From: Bacteroidota bacterium
Lineage (GTDB): Bacteria; Bacteroidota; Bacteroidia; B-17B0; Aurantibacillaceae
Reading direction: 5' to 3'
DNA length: 45,538 bases
Assembly (NCBI GenBank): GCA_013697245.1
Contig: JACCXH010000046.1
Span: 1-45,538 of the forward strand
Part shown: one piece after another, positions 22,381 through 32,676 of the stretch
Position numbering within the stretch: position 1 is the stretch's first letter
Layout: each line of letters opens with the position of its first letter
Made by a program: the position numbers and the translations under genes
The notes under the pieces: generated by a model
What the model saw: only the letters and a program-made list of their open reading frames with translations
The model's database searches: none
What the model was told of the DNA's origin: nothing

Positions 22381-25044
22381 ATGACCGTTTTGGAGATTAA
22401 AACCATGAAAGGACCAAACTACTGGTCAAACTATCGACATAATCTTATTGTATTAAAATTAGATCTTGGCGATCTTGAAAATTATCCAACCAATAAGATC
22501 GAAGGATTTTCTGATCGTATTGAAAAAATGATGCCTTCACTATTTAGCCACCGCTGTTCACAAAATTACGAAGGCGGTTTTTTTGAGCGTGTAAAAGAAG
22601 GCACCTGGATGGGTCATGTGATAGAACACATTGCTTTAGAGATCCAATCCCTTGCCGGAATGGATTGCGGATTTGGTAGGACTCGTTCTACCGGTGAAGA
22701 AGGCGTTTATCATGTGGTGTTCTCATATGAGATAGAATCTGCGGGAACATATGCAGCGGAAGCGGCGGTAAAGATCGCGGAAAAATTGGTGGCAGGTGAA
22801 GAATATGATATTAATGAAGATATCGTAGCATTACGTAAAATTAAATTGAGAAAGGGTTTTGGCCCAAGCACCATGTCTATTATTAATGAAGCGACAAAAA
22901 GAAATATCCCTTTCCGAAGCATGGAAAATGGATCGCTTATATTACTTGGTCAGGGAAGTAACCAAAAAATGATTAGAGCATCGATGACATCTAATACGAG
23001 CAGTTGGGGCGTGGATACAGCAGGCGATAAAGAAGAGACCAAAAAGATCCTTGGTAAAGCCTATATCCCTGTTCCATCCGGCGATGTTACTACCACAGAG
23101 GAAGGTTTAAAAGAAATTATTGAGAAAATGGGTTTTCCTATTGTTATAAAACCAATTAATGGCAATCATGGCCGGGGTATTACCACAAACATACAAACAC
23201 TGGAACATGCTTTAAAAGCATTTCAAATAGCAAAAACTATTTCGGATGAAATAATCATCGAAAAATATATTGAAGGAGACGATTACCGCTTTTTATTGAT
23301 CAATTATAAATTAGTAGCTGTAGCAAAACGAACACCGGCAAGTATTATGGGCGATGGAATTTCTACCATACAACAATTGATCGATCAGACCAATGCCGAT
23401 CCAAAACGCGGTGACGGACATGAAAAAACATTAACTGCCATTAAAATAGATAAGGTAACAACCGAGATATTAAGTAAGAAAAAATTAACGCTTGAACATA
23501 TTTTACCAATTGGCGAGATATTGTTTTTAAAAGACACGGCTAATTTAAGTACCGGCGGAACTTCTACGGACTATACAGATAAAGTTCATCCCGCTAACAT
23601 ATTTATTGCAGAAAGGGTTGCGAAAATAATGAATCTTGATATTTGCGGTATTGATATAGTTGCAAAAAACGTGAGCGAACCAATAAACGTAAATAATAAC
23701 GGAAGTGTGATAGAAGTAAATGCTTGCCCGGGTTTTAGAATGCATTTAAGTCCTTCAAAAGGTCTTGCAAGAAATGTTGCAGAGCCGGTAATTGATATGC
23801 TCTTTCCAAACAATAAGCTGTCGCGCATTCCAATAATTGCTATAACAGGCACAAATGGAAAAACAACTACAACGCGTTTAACAGCGCATATTGCAAAAGT
23901 GGCAGGACATAAAGTGGGTTATACAACTACTGATGGAATTTATATTCAAGATCAAGTAATTCATTTTGGAGATTGCACTGGTTACCAGAGTGCAAACACT
24001 ATTTTAACCGATCCAACTATTGATTTTGCAGTTTTAGAATGCGCACGTGGAGGTCTTTTAAGATCCGGTTTAGGATTTGATCATTGTGATATTAGTATTA
24101 TTACAAATATTTCTGAAGACCATTTAGGTTTAAAAGGTATTAAAACACTTTCTGAAATGGCCAAGGTAAAGGCTATTGTTGCTAAAAGCACATTTGATAG
24201 CGGTTATTCGATCTTAAATGCCGATGATGATCTTGTATATGAAATGGCCGAAGAGTTAGATTGTAACATTGCATTATTTAGCATGGATATTAATAACGCA
24301 CGTATAAAAAAGCATTGTGAAGATGGAGGATTAGCGGCAGTTATTGAAAAAGGCTATTTAACTGTTTGCAAAGGCGAGTGGAAAATAAGAATAAGTAAAA
24401 TTGAAAGTATTCCTTTAGCGTTTGGAGGAAAAGCAGAATGTATGATAAAAAATATTTTAGCTTCTGTGCTTGCAGCAATAATTCAGAATTTTAAAATTGA
24501 AGACATTCGCAATGCACTGCAAACATTTATACCTTCGCCGGAAATCACTCCCGGTCGCATGAACGTTTTTAAATTCAGGAACTTTGATTTTATGATCGAC
24601 TATGCGCACAATACTGGTGGCTTTATGGAGCTAAAAATATTTCTGGATAAAACAGAAGCTACCTCAAAGATCGGTATAATAACAGGAGTGGGGGATAGAA
24701 GGGATGAGGACATTAAAAATCTTGGTATTTTCTCTGGTAAAATGTTTGATGAAATTATAATTCGTCATGATAAAGATATGCGGGGCAGACCAAAAAGCGA
24801 GGTCACCGATCTTTTGGCAGAAGGTATAAAACAAGAAAATAAAAATGCTTCCATCATAGTTATTTCAGACGAATTAGAAGCTATACAATATGCTATTGAT
24901 CATGCAAAAAAAGGAGCATTTATTGTTCTTTGTACCGACTTGATCATGGACAGCATAGAATACGTAAAGAAAAGGATGCGGGAAGAAAAAGAAGAGCATA
25001 CAACCATGGACCTTATTTTAAATAAAGATCGCGGCACCCATTAA
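22381..25044 (+). CDS. cphA: Cyanophycin synthetase
   Basis: An 887-residue enzyme that builds the Asp-Arg storage polymer cyanophycin. Three parts are visible in order: an N-terminal domain (1-160), an ATP-grasp domain (about 215-475, with VIKPINGNHGRGI and IEVNACPGFRMHL) and a Mur-ligase-like domain with P-loop GTNGKTTTT at 490-498, then FAVLECARGGLLRSGLGFD and a substrate-side IDYAHNTGG. Length is typical for CphA. No cyanophycinase or isoaspartyl dipeptidase gene lies on either side, unlike many cphA loci. The stop overlaps the stop of the convergent outer-membrane protein gene. Confidence 0.95.
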   Translation: MTVLEIKTMKGPNYWSNYRHNLIVLKLDLGDLENYPTNKIEGFSDRIEKMMPSLFSHRCSQNYEGGFFERVKEGTWMGHVIEHIALEIQSLAGMDCGFGRTRSTGEEGVYHVVFSYEIESAGTYAAEAAVKIAEKLVAGEEYDINEDIVALRKIKLRKGFGPSTMSIINEATKRNIPFRSMENGSLILLGQGSNQKMIRASMTSNTSSWGVDTAGDKEETKKILGKAYIPVPSGDVTTTEEGLKEIIEKMGFPIVIKPINGNHGRGITTNIQTLEHALKAFQIAKTISDEIIIEKYIEGDDYRFLLINYKLVAVAKRTPASIMGDGISTIQQLIDQTNADPKRGDGHEKTLTAIKIDKVTTEILSKKKLTLEHILPIGEILFLKDTANLSTGGTSTDYTDKVHPANIFIAERVAKIMNLDICGIDIVAKNVSEPINVNNNGSVIEVNACPGFRMHLSPSKGLARNVAEPVIDMLFPNNKLSRIPIIAITGTNGKTTTTRLTAHIAKVAGHKVGYTTTDGIYIQDQVIHFGDCTGYQSANTILTDPTIDFAVLECARGGLLRSGLGFDHCDISIITNISEDHLGLKGIKTLSEMAKVKAIVAKSTFDSGYSILNADDDLVYEMAEELDCNIALFSMDINNARIKKHCEDGGLAAVIEKGYLTVCKGEWKIRISKIESIPLAFGGKAECMIKNILASVLAAIIQNFKIEDIRNALQTFIPSPEITPGRMNVFKFRNFDFMIDYAHNTGGFMELKIFLDKTEATSKIGIITGVGDRRDEDIKNLGIFSGKMFDEIIIRHDKDMRGRPKSEVTDLLAEGIKQENKNASIIVISDELEAIQYAIDHAKKGAFIVLCTDLIMDSIEYVKKRMREEKEEHTTMDLILNKDRGTH

Positions 25045-26888
25045 TAACTTACAAAGGCTGGTTGAGAAACCGAAAAAGCTCTTACTCTTAATGTAAAACT
25101 GGTTACAGGGTTGTATTTTAAAACATAATTTCCGCCCTCCGGTAAAAAAGGATAGAGTCCTACGGATATTTGAAACGTGCTGCTTAATAGATTTTCGTTC
25201 CGAACCATAACGCCTAACGAATAAGATTGATACAATCTGCTTTGTATTAAAGGATTTTTAGGGTCGCCGATCATTCCAAAACCTGCCATTACTATTGGTG
25301 CAAATCTGAAGCCGATCAGGTTGTAAGGCATGTATGCAACGGTCTCTGAGTTAAGGATCATTTTAGTGTTGCCTGAAAGACTTGTGCCTGTGAAGCCATA
25401 CATTTCTTCTGGTAAAATAGTAAGGGTTTCTTTAGAGATCTTATTTTCGCCGTGCACTAAATTATAATTAAAAAATTGTCTGAAGAACCATTTACCGCTT
25501 CGTACAAGATCGCTAAAATAATAAAGCTTAAGATTTGTTGTAATATCATTGGATACATATTTATTGAAGAAAATACCATGAGCCAAAGTGGCTGACAAAT
25601 AACCAAAATTAAAATGTTTTGCCCTTGCTATTTCTATCCCCGTATAATAGCGCAATTTTTCAAATTCTTTTTTATAGCCACCGTAAATAAACTGAACAAT
25701 TAATCCTTCCGGCACATCTTCAGTTGCGCCAAACCTATACACAAATTTTTCTTTATAATATTGTTGCACAGCAAAGCCAACATTACCAACAATGGCATGT
25801 GAATTTTGATTACCCATTTCTTTATCTATTGTAAAAGGCGGTCGCTCAATAAATTTTGTAGTATAAAATCTTAAGCCGGTAATAATATTTGTGCTTTGAT
25901 TGAATAGATTTTTTTCGTTACTTAGCTTAAAGCTTCTACCGGCCCAAACATCGTAGTTAATGATATTAAGCTCAAGTCGTTTTGGTAGTGAATCCAAACT
26001 ATCTGTGTATGTAAAATACCTCCAGTCTCTTGTTACATTTACTCCGCCTGCCCAGGTTGACAACGGTGAAAAAAAACCTCTGTCAAAACTGATGGATGCT
26101 TTTGTTCCGCTGGCATCCCAATGATAAGCAAATAATGAAGAAATATAAGTGTTGTCAATATTTGCAATATTATAAAAACCATTAAACTCAAACACATTGG
26201 GTTTTTTGTAGCCCACATATTGTTCAAATTGCTGTCCCACACCAAAAAGGTTTTGATTCCTGAATCTGGTATTACCCGATACATCTGTTATCAGTATAGG
26301 AATGGTTATCGGCCATTTATCTTGTACAATAACATTAACATCTACGCTATCTTTATTTTTTCCTTCGCTGATGGTTATTCTTGCGTCGTTAATAAAAACC
26401 GATTGCCGCAAGATCCTTTCCGTTTCACTAAGGGACAAAGCGTTAAGAGAATCATTCTTTTCAAATAATAAACGGTTAATAATTATCCAATGACGTGTAG
26501 TGACATGCAAACGGTTACCTGCTTTTTGCATGCTATTTATGTTCCGTGGCATAGTATCCATTACTGAATGCCCAAACGGATCATAAACAGTTATCTTAAT
26601 TTCACGGATTATGCGGCCTTGGTATTTTAAATACGGATTAACATTTTTCTTTTCTTTGGAAGCGGGTTGGGTTGGATATTCGTTTGGCTCGGGGTCAATA
26701 AAAACAGCATCATACATCCAAGTGGTTAATTTATTTTTGTACGCAAAATGCTTTATCTTTTTATAAAATCTTAAGGAATCTTTTTGTGTACTGTCTTTTT
26801 GCGCAAAACTACCGGCAGAAAGCATAAATAATAAAACGCAGTATATAATACTGCGTTTTAAAATAATATCTGGATTAATCTTAGACAT
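25041..26888 (-). CDS. Outer-membrane beta-barrel protein with POTRA-like N-terminus
   Basis: A 615-residue protein with a signal peptide (cleavage near SAGSFAQ). Residues about 90-205 contain a POTRA-like unit: GRIIREIKITVYDPFG, a helix, then LSETERILRQSVFINDARITI and VDVNVIVQDKWPI. The remainder is a barrel of alternating strands ending LRVRAFSVSQPAFVSY. The design resembles the Omp85 superfamily (BamA/TamA), although the usual VRGF motif is not obvious. It may insert or move surface proteins. It converges on cphA with a 4-nt overlap and no terminator between. Confidence 0.7.
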   Translation of the reverse strand: MSKINPDIILKRSIIYCVLLFMLSAGSFAQKDSTQKDSLRFYKKIKHFAYKNKLTTWMYDAVFIDPEPNEYPTQPASKEKKNVNPYLKYQGRIIREIKITVYDPFGHSVMDTMPRNINSMQKAGNRLHVTTRHWIIINRLLFEKNDSLNALSLSETERILRQSVFINDARITISEGKNKDSVDVNVIVQDKWPITIPILITDVSGNTRFRNQNLFGVGQQFEQYVGYKKPNVFEFNGFYNIANIDNTYISSLFAYHWDASGTKASISFDRGFFSPLSTWAGGVNVTRDWRYFTYTDSLDSLPKRLELNIINYDVWAGRSFKLSNEKNLFNQSTNIITGLRFYTTKFIERPPFTIDKEMGNQNSHAIVGNVGFAVQQYYKEKFVYRFGATEDVPEGLIVQFIYGGYKKEFEKLRYYTGIEIARAKHFNFGYLSATLAHGIFFNKYVSNDITTNLKLYYFSDLVRSGKWFFRQFFNYNLVHGENKISKETLTILPEEMYGFTGTSLSGNTKMILNSETVAYMPYNLIGFRFAPIVMAGFGMIGDPKNPLIQSRLYQSYSLGVMVRNENLLSSTFQISVGLYPFLPEGGNYVLKYNPVTSFTLRVRAFSVSQPAFVSY

Positions 26889-26993
26889 AATGTGTAAATG
26901 TTTATTTACACGTAAAGCAATTAGATAATCAACAAACTCTTTATTGTAATTAGAGTTTTATTTTCTCATCGAAAAAATAATGTAATCTTTTGG

Positions 26994-27536
26994 TTAGAAG
27001 TGAAATCCTAAACCTAAAGTGGATAAACCGGTTGAAAGATCAAGAAATAAACCAACTTTTTGTGTTAAATGGCATTCAGTTCCGATATGCAGATCGCCAT
27101 ACAATGGAGTAGCATATTGCCTTACAACTCTATCGCCATAATATCCGTCTTCCCAAGTGGTTGTTCTAAACGCAACACCTAATGAAGCCGCTGCGTAAAA
27201 ATCCCAACGATCGCTGGCATCTAATAAATCATCAAAATAATAAGTGCCTTTTACACCAATAGGTACAATTGTTTCGCGGTAATAATAATCTCTGTAAGGA
27301 TAATGCTTATTATCATCTCCCCAATACCGATAGCTTTTGTAAGTTAAAACTGACACAAAAGGAGCAAGAGTAAAATTTTTAAACACATCAAATTCGTAAT
27401 TTAATGTAATTGCAGGCGCATAACCATAATAGCCAATACCGGCCCCAATGTTTAATGTTTTACCGTATTTTTCCTGAGACCTGTATGCTCCGGAAAATAG
27501 TGTTACTAAAATCAACGATAGGATAATTTTTTTCAT
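26994..27536 (-). CDS. Small outer-membrane beta-barrel protein
   Basis: A 180-residue protein with a signal peptide (MKKIILSLILVTLFSG) and eight to ten amphipathic strands rich in Tyr, ending in TGLSTLGLGFHF, a C-terminal Phe as in many barrels. A central acidic, Tyr-rich loop (KHYPYRDYYYRE) is notable. It resembles opacity/OmpW-sized porin-like proteins of Bacteroidota. No specific function can be given. Confidence 0.7.
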   Translation of the reverse strand: MKKIILSLILVTLFSGAYRSQEKYGKTLNIGAGIGYYGYAPAITLNYEFDVFKNFTLAPFVSVLTYKSYRYWGDDNKHYPYRDYYYRETIVPIGVKGTYYFDDLLDASDRWDFYAAASLGVAFRTTTWEDGYYGDRVVRQYATPLYGDLHIGTECHLTQKVGLFLDLSTGLSTLGLGFHF

Positions 27537-27773
27537 CTTTTTATTTTTTTAAATTGTTTAAATACTTAAGCATATATTTGTTAAATACTTTACAATAATA
27601 TATAACAATATTATGCCAAAAGGTTTGGATGATATTTTTGGGGAAAGTGTGTAAAATATTTAAAAGTGGGGTGTAAGGGTGTATTAATTTCCCCACTTTC
27701 TCAAGATCATTGCTTTAAAAGCATGTTATTTATTGGAACAAAAATTTCATAGTATTAATATTAATTTATAGCG

Positions 27774-28514
27774 ATGAACACCTTTCTAGTTAAGCATACC
27801 GGATATATACTTATTTTAATTACTTTATTTTTTTGTGTTTCATTCTCTTTTGGTCAAAAGAAAATGACTAGAAAAACATTTATTAATGATTCTACTTACA
27901 TTGTGCGCGTAAAACTTGTAAGGCCTCAGGTAAAAATTGATAATAGAACCATATTTTTTAAGGGTCAACGAGTATCATTAAGTGGTATTGATGCCGGAGT
28001 ACTGCTAAAAGAGAAATTAAGAATAACACTTGGATATTACTGGTTGAATAATAATTTGAGTGCTTATCAAAAAACAATTGAGGGTGTGGATTATGATCGG
28101 CAATTAAAAATGAATTACGGAAGTATAAATACTGAATTCATTTATAAAAATACACGATATTTTTCGCTCGGAATGCCACTCGATTTTGGTTTCGGTAACA
28201 ATGAGCTTCGTTATAAAAATTCAATAACCGGAGAGGTTCAGTCAAAAGAATCGGGATTTGTTTTTTTAACGGACTTTGGATTATCCTTAGCCTTTAAACC
28301 TATCAGGTGGATTGGTATAAAAGGTATTGTGGGCTATAGAAAAACAATTTTTAATCAGGTTAAAGATTTTCACTTCGATGGGCCTTTTACTTCAATAGGT
28401 ATTTATATTGACGTTAGGGAAATAATAAAAGATGTAAAAATGTTTAAGCTTAAAAAGAGATATAGAAAAAACACGAATCAACTTGGCACCGCAGTAGATC
28501 TGATTACCGATTGA
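27774..28514 (+). CDS. Secreted, probable outer-membrane protein of unknown function
   Basis: A 246-residue protein with a signal peptide ending near SFSFGQ. The mature part alternates in beta strands (GVLLKEKLRITLGYYWL, SINTEFIYKN, SLAFKPIRWIGIKGIVGYRK), consistent with a small barrel or beta-sandwich. A basic C-terminal tail (KLKKRYRKNT) follows. The 237-nt region before it holds AT-rich DNA without a clear gene. Not recognised further. Confidence 0.6.
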   Translation: MNTFLVKHTGYILILITLFFCVSFSFGQKKMTRKTFINDSTYIVRVKLVRPQVKIDNRTIFFKGQRVSLSGIDAGVLLKEKLRITLGYYWLNNNLSAYQKTIEGVDYDRQLKMNYGSINTEFIYKNTRYFSLGMPLDFGFGNNELRYKNSITGEVQSKESGFVFLTDFGLSLAFKPIRWIGIKGIVGYRKTIFNQVKDFHFDGPFTSIGIYIDVREIIKDVKMFKLKKRYRKNTNQLGTAVDLITD

Positions 28515-28517
28515 TAG

Positions 28518-29774
28518 TTAATTATCATTTTTAAAGATCAATCGCAACGATGAGTCTTTTGCGATAAAATTCCAGGTCCAGTTCATAAAGGTTAAAAATT
28601 TATTTCTAACACTTAATATCAACATTAAATGCAAGAACATCCAAACAAACCAAGCCAGGAGACCTTGAAATTTAAAATTTGGAAGATCAACAACGGCTTT
28701 AAATTTACCAATAGTTGCCATCGATCCAAGATCTTTGTATTCGTATTCTTTTAAGGGCTTATCTTTTATTTTCGATATAAAATTATCAGCCAGGTTTTTG
28801 CCTTGATTAATGGCAACATTTGCTAACTGTGGGTGGGCATTGGTATATTTTGGTGTTACCATATAAGCAATGTCGCCAATGGCATAAATATTTGAATAAT
28901 TTTTCTATTTATTATACCTGTCAACAACAAACCTGTTCTTTATTACCGAGTCTTCCGTTAAACCTTTAATAATATTTCCTGTAACACCCGCGGCCCATAT
29001 CACGTTTTTACTTTTTATAGTTTCAGTGTTATTTAAGGTTACTTGCTTTCCATCATAATCTGTTACAAAAACCTCTGTTTTCAGTTTAACGCCCATGCCT
29101 TCCAAATATTTTTTGGAGGCTTTTTGTGATTCGTGGCTCATACTATTTAAAGTATTTTTGCTGCCCTCTAAAATTGTTATAGTTAAACCTGAAAAATCGA
29201 TAGTTGGGTAGTCTTTTGGTAAAATGTATTTTTTCATTTCCGCAAACGATCCGGCTAATTCAACTCCGGTAGGCCCTGCTCCAACTATAATAATATTTAA
29301 AAGCGCTTCCTTTTCTTCTTCAGTGGCACAAATAAATTTTTCAAAACTCAGCAGGATCTCATTTCTAATGGTAATAGCTTCCTGTGTGGTTTTCATTGAA
29401 TAAGCGTATCTGCTTATTTGTTCATTGCCAAAAAAATTTGTTTTACAACCTGTAGCAATTACCAAATGATCATAATTAAAATATCCTTCGGTAGTTTTTA
29501 TTTGGTTGGATTCAGGAAGTATCTCTATGGCTTCTGCCAAACGTACTTGAACGTTTTTTGATCGTTGAAATATTTTGCGAAATGGAAAAGAAATATTTGC
29601 CGGCTCTAAACGGGCGGTTGCTACCTGATAAAATAAAGGTTGAAACTGATGATAATTTAATTTATCAATTAATATAACATCAAAGAATTTATTGTGTAAT
29701 TTTTGCGCAACGTTTAAGCCGGCAAACCCGCCTCCTAATATGATGATCTTTTGTTTTTTCATACGTTGATCCAA
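28518..29774 (-). pseudogene. ndh: Type II NADH dehydrogenase gene interrupted by an in-frame TAG
   Basis: The whole frame spans 418 codon positions, the normal size of a type II NADH:quinone oxidoreductase. The first 289 residues hold the FAD motif IILGGGFAGLNVA and the NADH motif IIIVGAGPTGVELAG, ending VDRYNK. A TAG at 28905-28907 follows, then the same frame continues with KNYSNIYAIGDIAYMVTP, the conserved FAD-contacting Asp motif, and a C-terminal amphipathic membrane anchor. There is no frame change, so one base substitution (for example CAG, GAG or AAG to TAG) explains it. The first product would lack the AIGD motif and anchor and be inactive. MDQR before MKKQK suggests residue 5 may be the start. 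It may be a pseudogene, a sequencing error, or readthrough. Confidence 0.85.
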
Positions 29775-29850
29775 TGTGAATAGACCCGACTATAAATATC
29801 TTAAAAAAAACAATATAAGAAGTGATTTATTCTTAAACAAGCTTTATTCT

Positions 29851-31326
29851 CTATGCTGCAGCGGCTTTCCTGAAGTTTTTGCTTGGAATGTTTAGTTCTT
29901 CCCTGTATTTTGCAACTGTTCTTCTAGCAATAGAATAAGTTTTTTGCATTAAAAGATTCGCTATTTGTTCATCGCTTAATGGATTATTTTTATCTTCAGT
30001 ATTTACACACTCTAATAAAACTTTCTTCACTTCTTTTGTACTTACAATTTCACCATTGGTTGTACTTAAACCTTCAGTAAATAAATGCTTCATCAATAAA
30101 GTACCATAAGCTGTTTGAATATATTTGCTTATAACAATTCGTGAAACGGTAGAAATATCTGAATCGATCTCTTCTGCAATTGTTTTTAGGATCAAAGGTT
30201 TTAGATCGGCTTCGTCGCCGGTAATAAAGAATTTTTTTTGATGTTTAACAATCGCTTTTGCAACGGTGATCATCACTTTTTCGCGTTGTTGCAGCGCTTC
30301 AATAAACCATTTGGCACCTTCTACTTTGCTTTTTATAAAATTAGAGGCTTCGCGTAAACTTTTATCTTTCGATTTTGAATAGGAGTTTAGCATTTCAGTA
30401 TAATCATCGCTTATTTTTAGCGGAGGATGTTTTGAAGAGTTTAAAAATAACTCAACTTTATCTCCTTCTACCATTACAGTAAAATCAGGCTCAATAGTAA
30501 TTGCTTTTCCACCACTTTCTTTTGAACTGCCACCCGGAGCCGGGTTCAATTTTTTGATCTCAGATAATGCATCTTGTAATTCCTCATTATCAATCTTTAA
30601 TGTTTTTTTTATGATGTCAAAATTCTTAACCGATAATTCATCCATGTGTTTTTCGAGGATGTAAATAGCATTATAAGTATCTTTTGTTTTTTCTTTTTTT
30701 GCATTTAACTGCAGCAATAAACATTCTTTTAAATTTTTTGCACCAATACCAATTGGATCAAGTGTTTTAATTTTATTTAAAACTGATTCTACTTCTTCCT
30801 CCGTTACAAAATCCGTTACAAACGAAAACTCGTCAGCAATATCACCTATTGATCTTCTTAAATAACCATCATTATCTAAGGTATTTATTATATAAGCACC
30901 TATTTCTTTTTCTTTATCAGTAATTGGTAGTAAACCTAATTGGGATATCAAAGGCGCAGTAAAATCATGGCTTTCTAAAAAAACCTGTTCTCTTTTTTCA
31001 TCATCTTTCACATGATTATTGGCTTCGTATTTATAATCGTCTAAAGAATCTCTGTCCATATAATCTTTGTAATCATAATCCTCACCCAATTTTCCTTCTG
31101 AAATAAAATCTTCATTTGTAATTTCGGGCTCGTTGTTTTCCTGAGGATCTTCTTCCGAATTTTCCTTTTCAACAGTGTCAAATTCCAAGGCCGGGTTAAT
31201 GGCCATTTCGTTCGCAATGTGCTGTTCAAGTGCTATTGTAGGTAAACCTAAAATATTAATTAATTGGATCTGCTGATGCGTTAACTTTTGTGTAAGTTTC
31301 TGCGTTTGTGATTGGATAATAGCCAT
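29851..31326 (-). CDS. rpoN: RNA polymerase sigma-54 factor
   Basis: A 491-residue sigma factor. Region I is Gln/Leu-rich (QSQTQKLTQKLTHQQIQLINILGL), followed by the acidic region II (EEDPQENNEPEITNE), the core-binding domain, and the RpoN box ARRTVAKYRE at 467-476 near the C-terminus, which reads the -24 element. It needs an enhancer-binding AAA+ activator, none of which is in the window. It lies 76 nt upstream of the ndh pseudogene on the same strand. Confidence 0.95.
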   Translation of the reverse strand: MAIIQSQTQKLTQKLTHQQIQLINILGLPTIALEQHIANEMAINPALEFDTVEKENSEEDPQENNEPEITNEDFISEGKLGEDYDYKDYMDRDSLDDYKYEANNHVKDDEKREQVFLESHDFTAPLISQLGLLPITDKEKEIGAYIINTLDNDGYLRRSIGDIADEFSFVTDFVTEEEVESVLNKIKTLDPIGIGAKNLKECLLLQLNAKKEKTKDTYNAIYILEKHMDELSVKNFDIIKKTLKIDNEELQDALSEIKKLNPAPGGSSKESGGKAITIEPDFTVMVEGDKVELFLNSSKHPPLKISDDYTEMLNSYSKSKDKSLREASNFIKSKVEGAKWFIEALQQREKVMITVAKAIVKHQKKFFITGDEADLKPLILKTIAEEIDSDISTVSRIVISKYIQTAYGTLLMKHLFTEGLSTTNGEIVSTKEVKKVLLECVNTEDKNNPLSDEQIANLLMQKTYSIARRTVAKYREELNIPSKNFRKAAAA

Positions 31327-31553
31327 AATTTTTTATTTTTTTAGGTTAAACAACCTGCATTCGTACCTAGGTTTTGTTTGTTTACTATACTACAATAGAA
31401 ATAATAGTGCCGAATTTTTTAGGGCTGGCAAATAAATGAGAACCAGTACCTTATAAAATATGTTAATAAGCATATTTATGGGATATTGAGCAACATCTTC
31501 CCCAATATGAATAAATATGGGAAAAAAAAGCGGGAATTCACGATAATACGGCG

Positions 31554-31988
31554 CTAAACGATCTTGAAATTGTTTACAGGGATTAATGTACTCTTATCGT
31601 AACTTTTTATTACATCTAAAAGGTTTTGTCTTAAGGGCAATTTAGCAATCTCTACATAAGTAAACCATTTAACCTCTAATGAATGTTTATCGGCTATTTG
31701 TTTTAATATCTCTTCACCAACAATTGTGGCAGCAAAAAAGATTGATAAATAGTTATCAAGAAAACTGTGATCATACCTGAAGTAAAATATCCCATTAATA
31801 GTTATATCACAACCTGCTTCCTCCTTGGTTTCTCGATGTGCGGCATTTTCGGGTGTTTCGTTCAATTCAACTTTACCGCCCGGTAAAAACCATTTCCCGC
31901 CCCATTTTTTGGCAGCCTCTTTAATAAGCAAAAACCGACCCTCTTTTTCAATTAGAACAAAACTTTTTAAAATCATTAATATATACAA
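31554..31988 (-). CDS. NUDIX hydrolase
   Basis: A 144-residue protein with a complete Nudix box: Gly38, Glu44, Arg52-Glu53, Glu56-Glu57 and Gly59 in the pattern Gx5Ex7REUxEExGU. The size fits nucleoside diphosphate-X pyrophosphohydrolases such as MutT-like or NADH-type enzymes. The start could also be the second Met, at residue 5. Substrate not predictable. It is a single gene; 227 nt of AT-rich sequence separate it from rpoN. Confidence 0.88.
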   Translation of the reverse strand: MYILMILKSFVLIEKEGRFLLIKEAAKKWGGKWFLPGGKVELNETPENAAHRETKEEAGCDITINGIFYFRYDHSFLDNYLSIFFAATIVGEEILKQIADKHSLEVKWFTYVEIAKLPLRQNLLDVIKSYDKSTLIPVNNFKIV

Positions 31989-32179
31989 TCAAATATGCGT
32001 GCCAGCAATAAATTATAGTGATTGCTGCGTTAACTATCACAAAACGGGATAACAGGGAGCGATCTGCGAAATAAATTTTCTTAAATGTAAAATTATAAAT
32101 AGATTTTTTTAAAATAATGGGCAGGAACTGTTTTTGTATGTTTTTACAAATCGAGGACAAATATTAAAAAATTAAAAAG

Positions 32180-32398
32180 ATGATCTTATTTTCAAAACGC
32201 TCAGTTATTCATCCCGAGGATAAAACCGACTTAATTTATTGGACAAAAAAATGGCGTGTAAATGTGCGCCAGATCAATGATGCTATTCTTGAAACAGGAA
32301 GTGTTAAACTTAAAGACATTAAAAATGTCCTAAGAAGAAAGGGCGAACTAGGAAGTTTTTCTTTGTGGTTATACAAGATCTTTAAAGTGTCAAAATAG
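32180..32398 (+). CDS. DUF3606 family small protein
   Basis: A 72-residue protein with the DUF3606 pattern: IHPEDKTDLIYWTKKW, then QINDAILETGSVKLKDIKNVLRRK. The family is small, soluble and of unknown function, common in Proteobacteria and Bacteroidota. It starts 20 nt after a clear A-rich leader. A short hydrophobic C-terminal stretch (SFSLWLYKIFKV) is unusual for the family. Confidence 0.8.
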   Translation: MILFSKRSVIHPEDKTDLIYWTKKWRVNVRQINDAILETGSVKLKDIKNVLRRKGELGSFSLWLYKIFKVSK

Positions 32399-32527
32399 CA
32401 AGGATATGTGAAAAAAATCCCCATAAATTTGATGATTGTAGATTTAATACCACTCTATTAAAACGTAGAACCCTTTAATGATGAGGGTTTCGGGTTGGTA
32501 CAATTTTAGCTGTAGCTTACATAGGAA

Positions 32528-32617
32528 TTGGGGTAATTTGTCACTGCCTATATAAAACACAACTTATACATATATACATATTCCAAACTAACCTCCTTAA
32601 ACGGACCAATTACCCAA
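32528..32617 (+). other. Possible structured RNA or long inverted repeat before a terminator
   Basis: Arms TTGGGGTAATTTGTC (32528-32542) and GGACCAATTACCCAA (32604-32618) are imperfect reverse complements enclosing about 60 nt, and an intrinsic terminator follows within 5 nt. The nearest plus-strand gene ends 220 nt earlier, so the terminator may serve a small RNA. No known RNA family is recognised. The rest of 32399-32527 holds a small hairpin (AACCCT / AGGGTT) only. Confidence 0.25.
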
Positions 32618-32620
32618 ATA

Positions 32621-32650
32621 AAAAAATCCTTCTCACAGAAGGATTTTTTT
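32621..32650 (+). terminator. Intrinsic terminator
   Basis: Arms AATCCTTCT and AGAAGGATT with a CAC loop, followed by a run of T. Ends a plus-strand transcript, either the DUF3606 mRNA or a small RNA. Confidence 0.85.
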
Positions 32651-32676
32651 TGCCTCAAATCTAAGTTCTAAGAATT

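Noticed and set aside
28863-28904. Frameshift or insertion in the NADH dehydrogenase gene
   Set aside because: The 42 nt between the two open parts are exactly 14 codons in the same frame and encode the expected KNYSNIYAIGDIAY; only the TAG interrupts.
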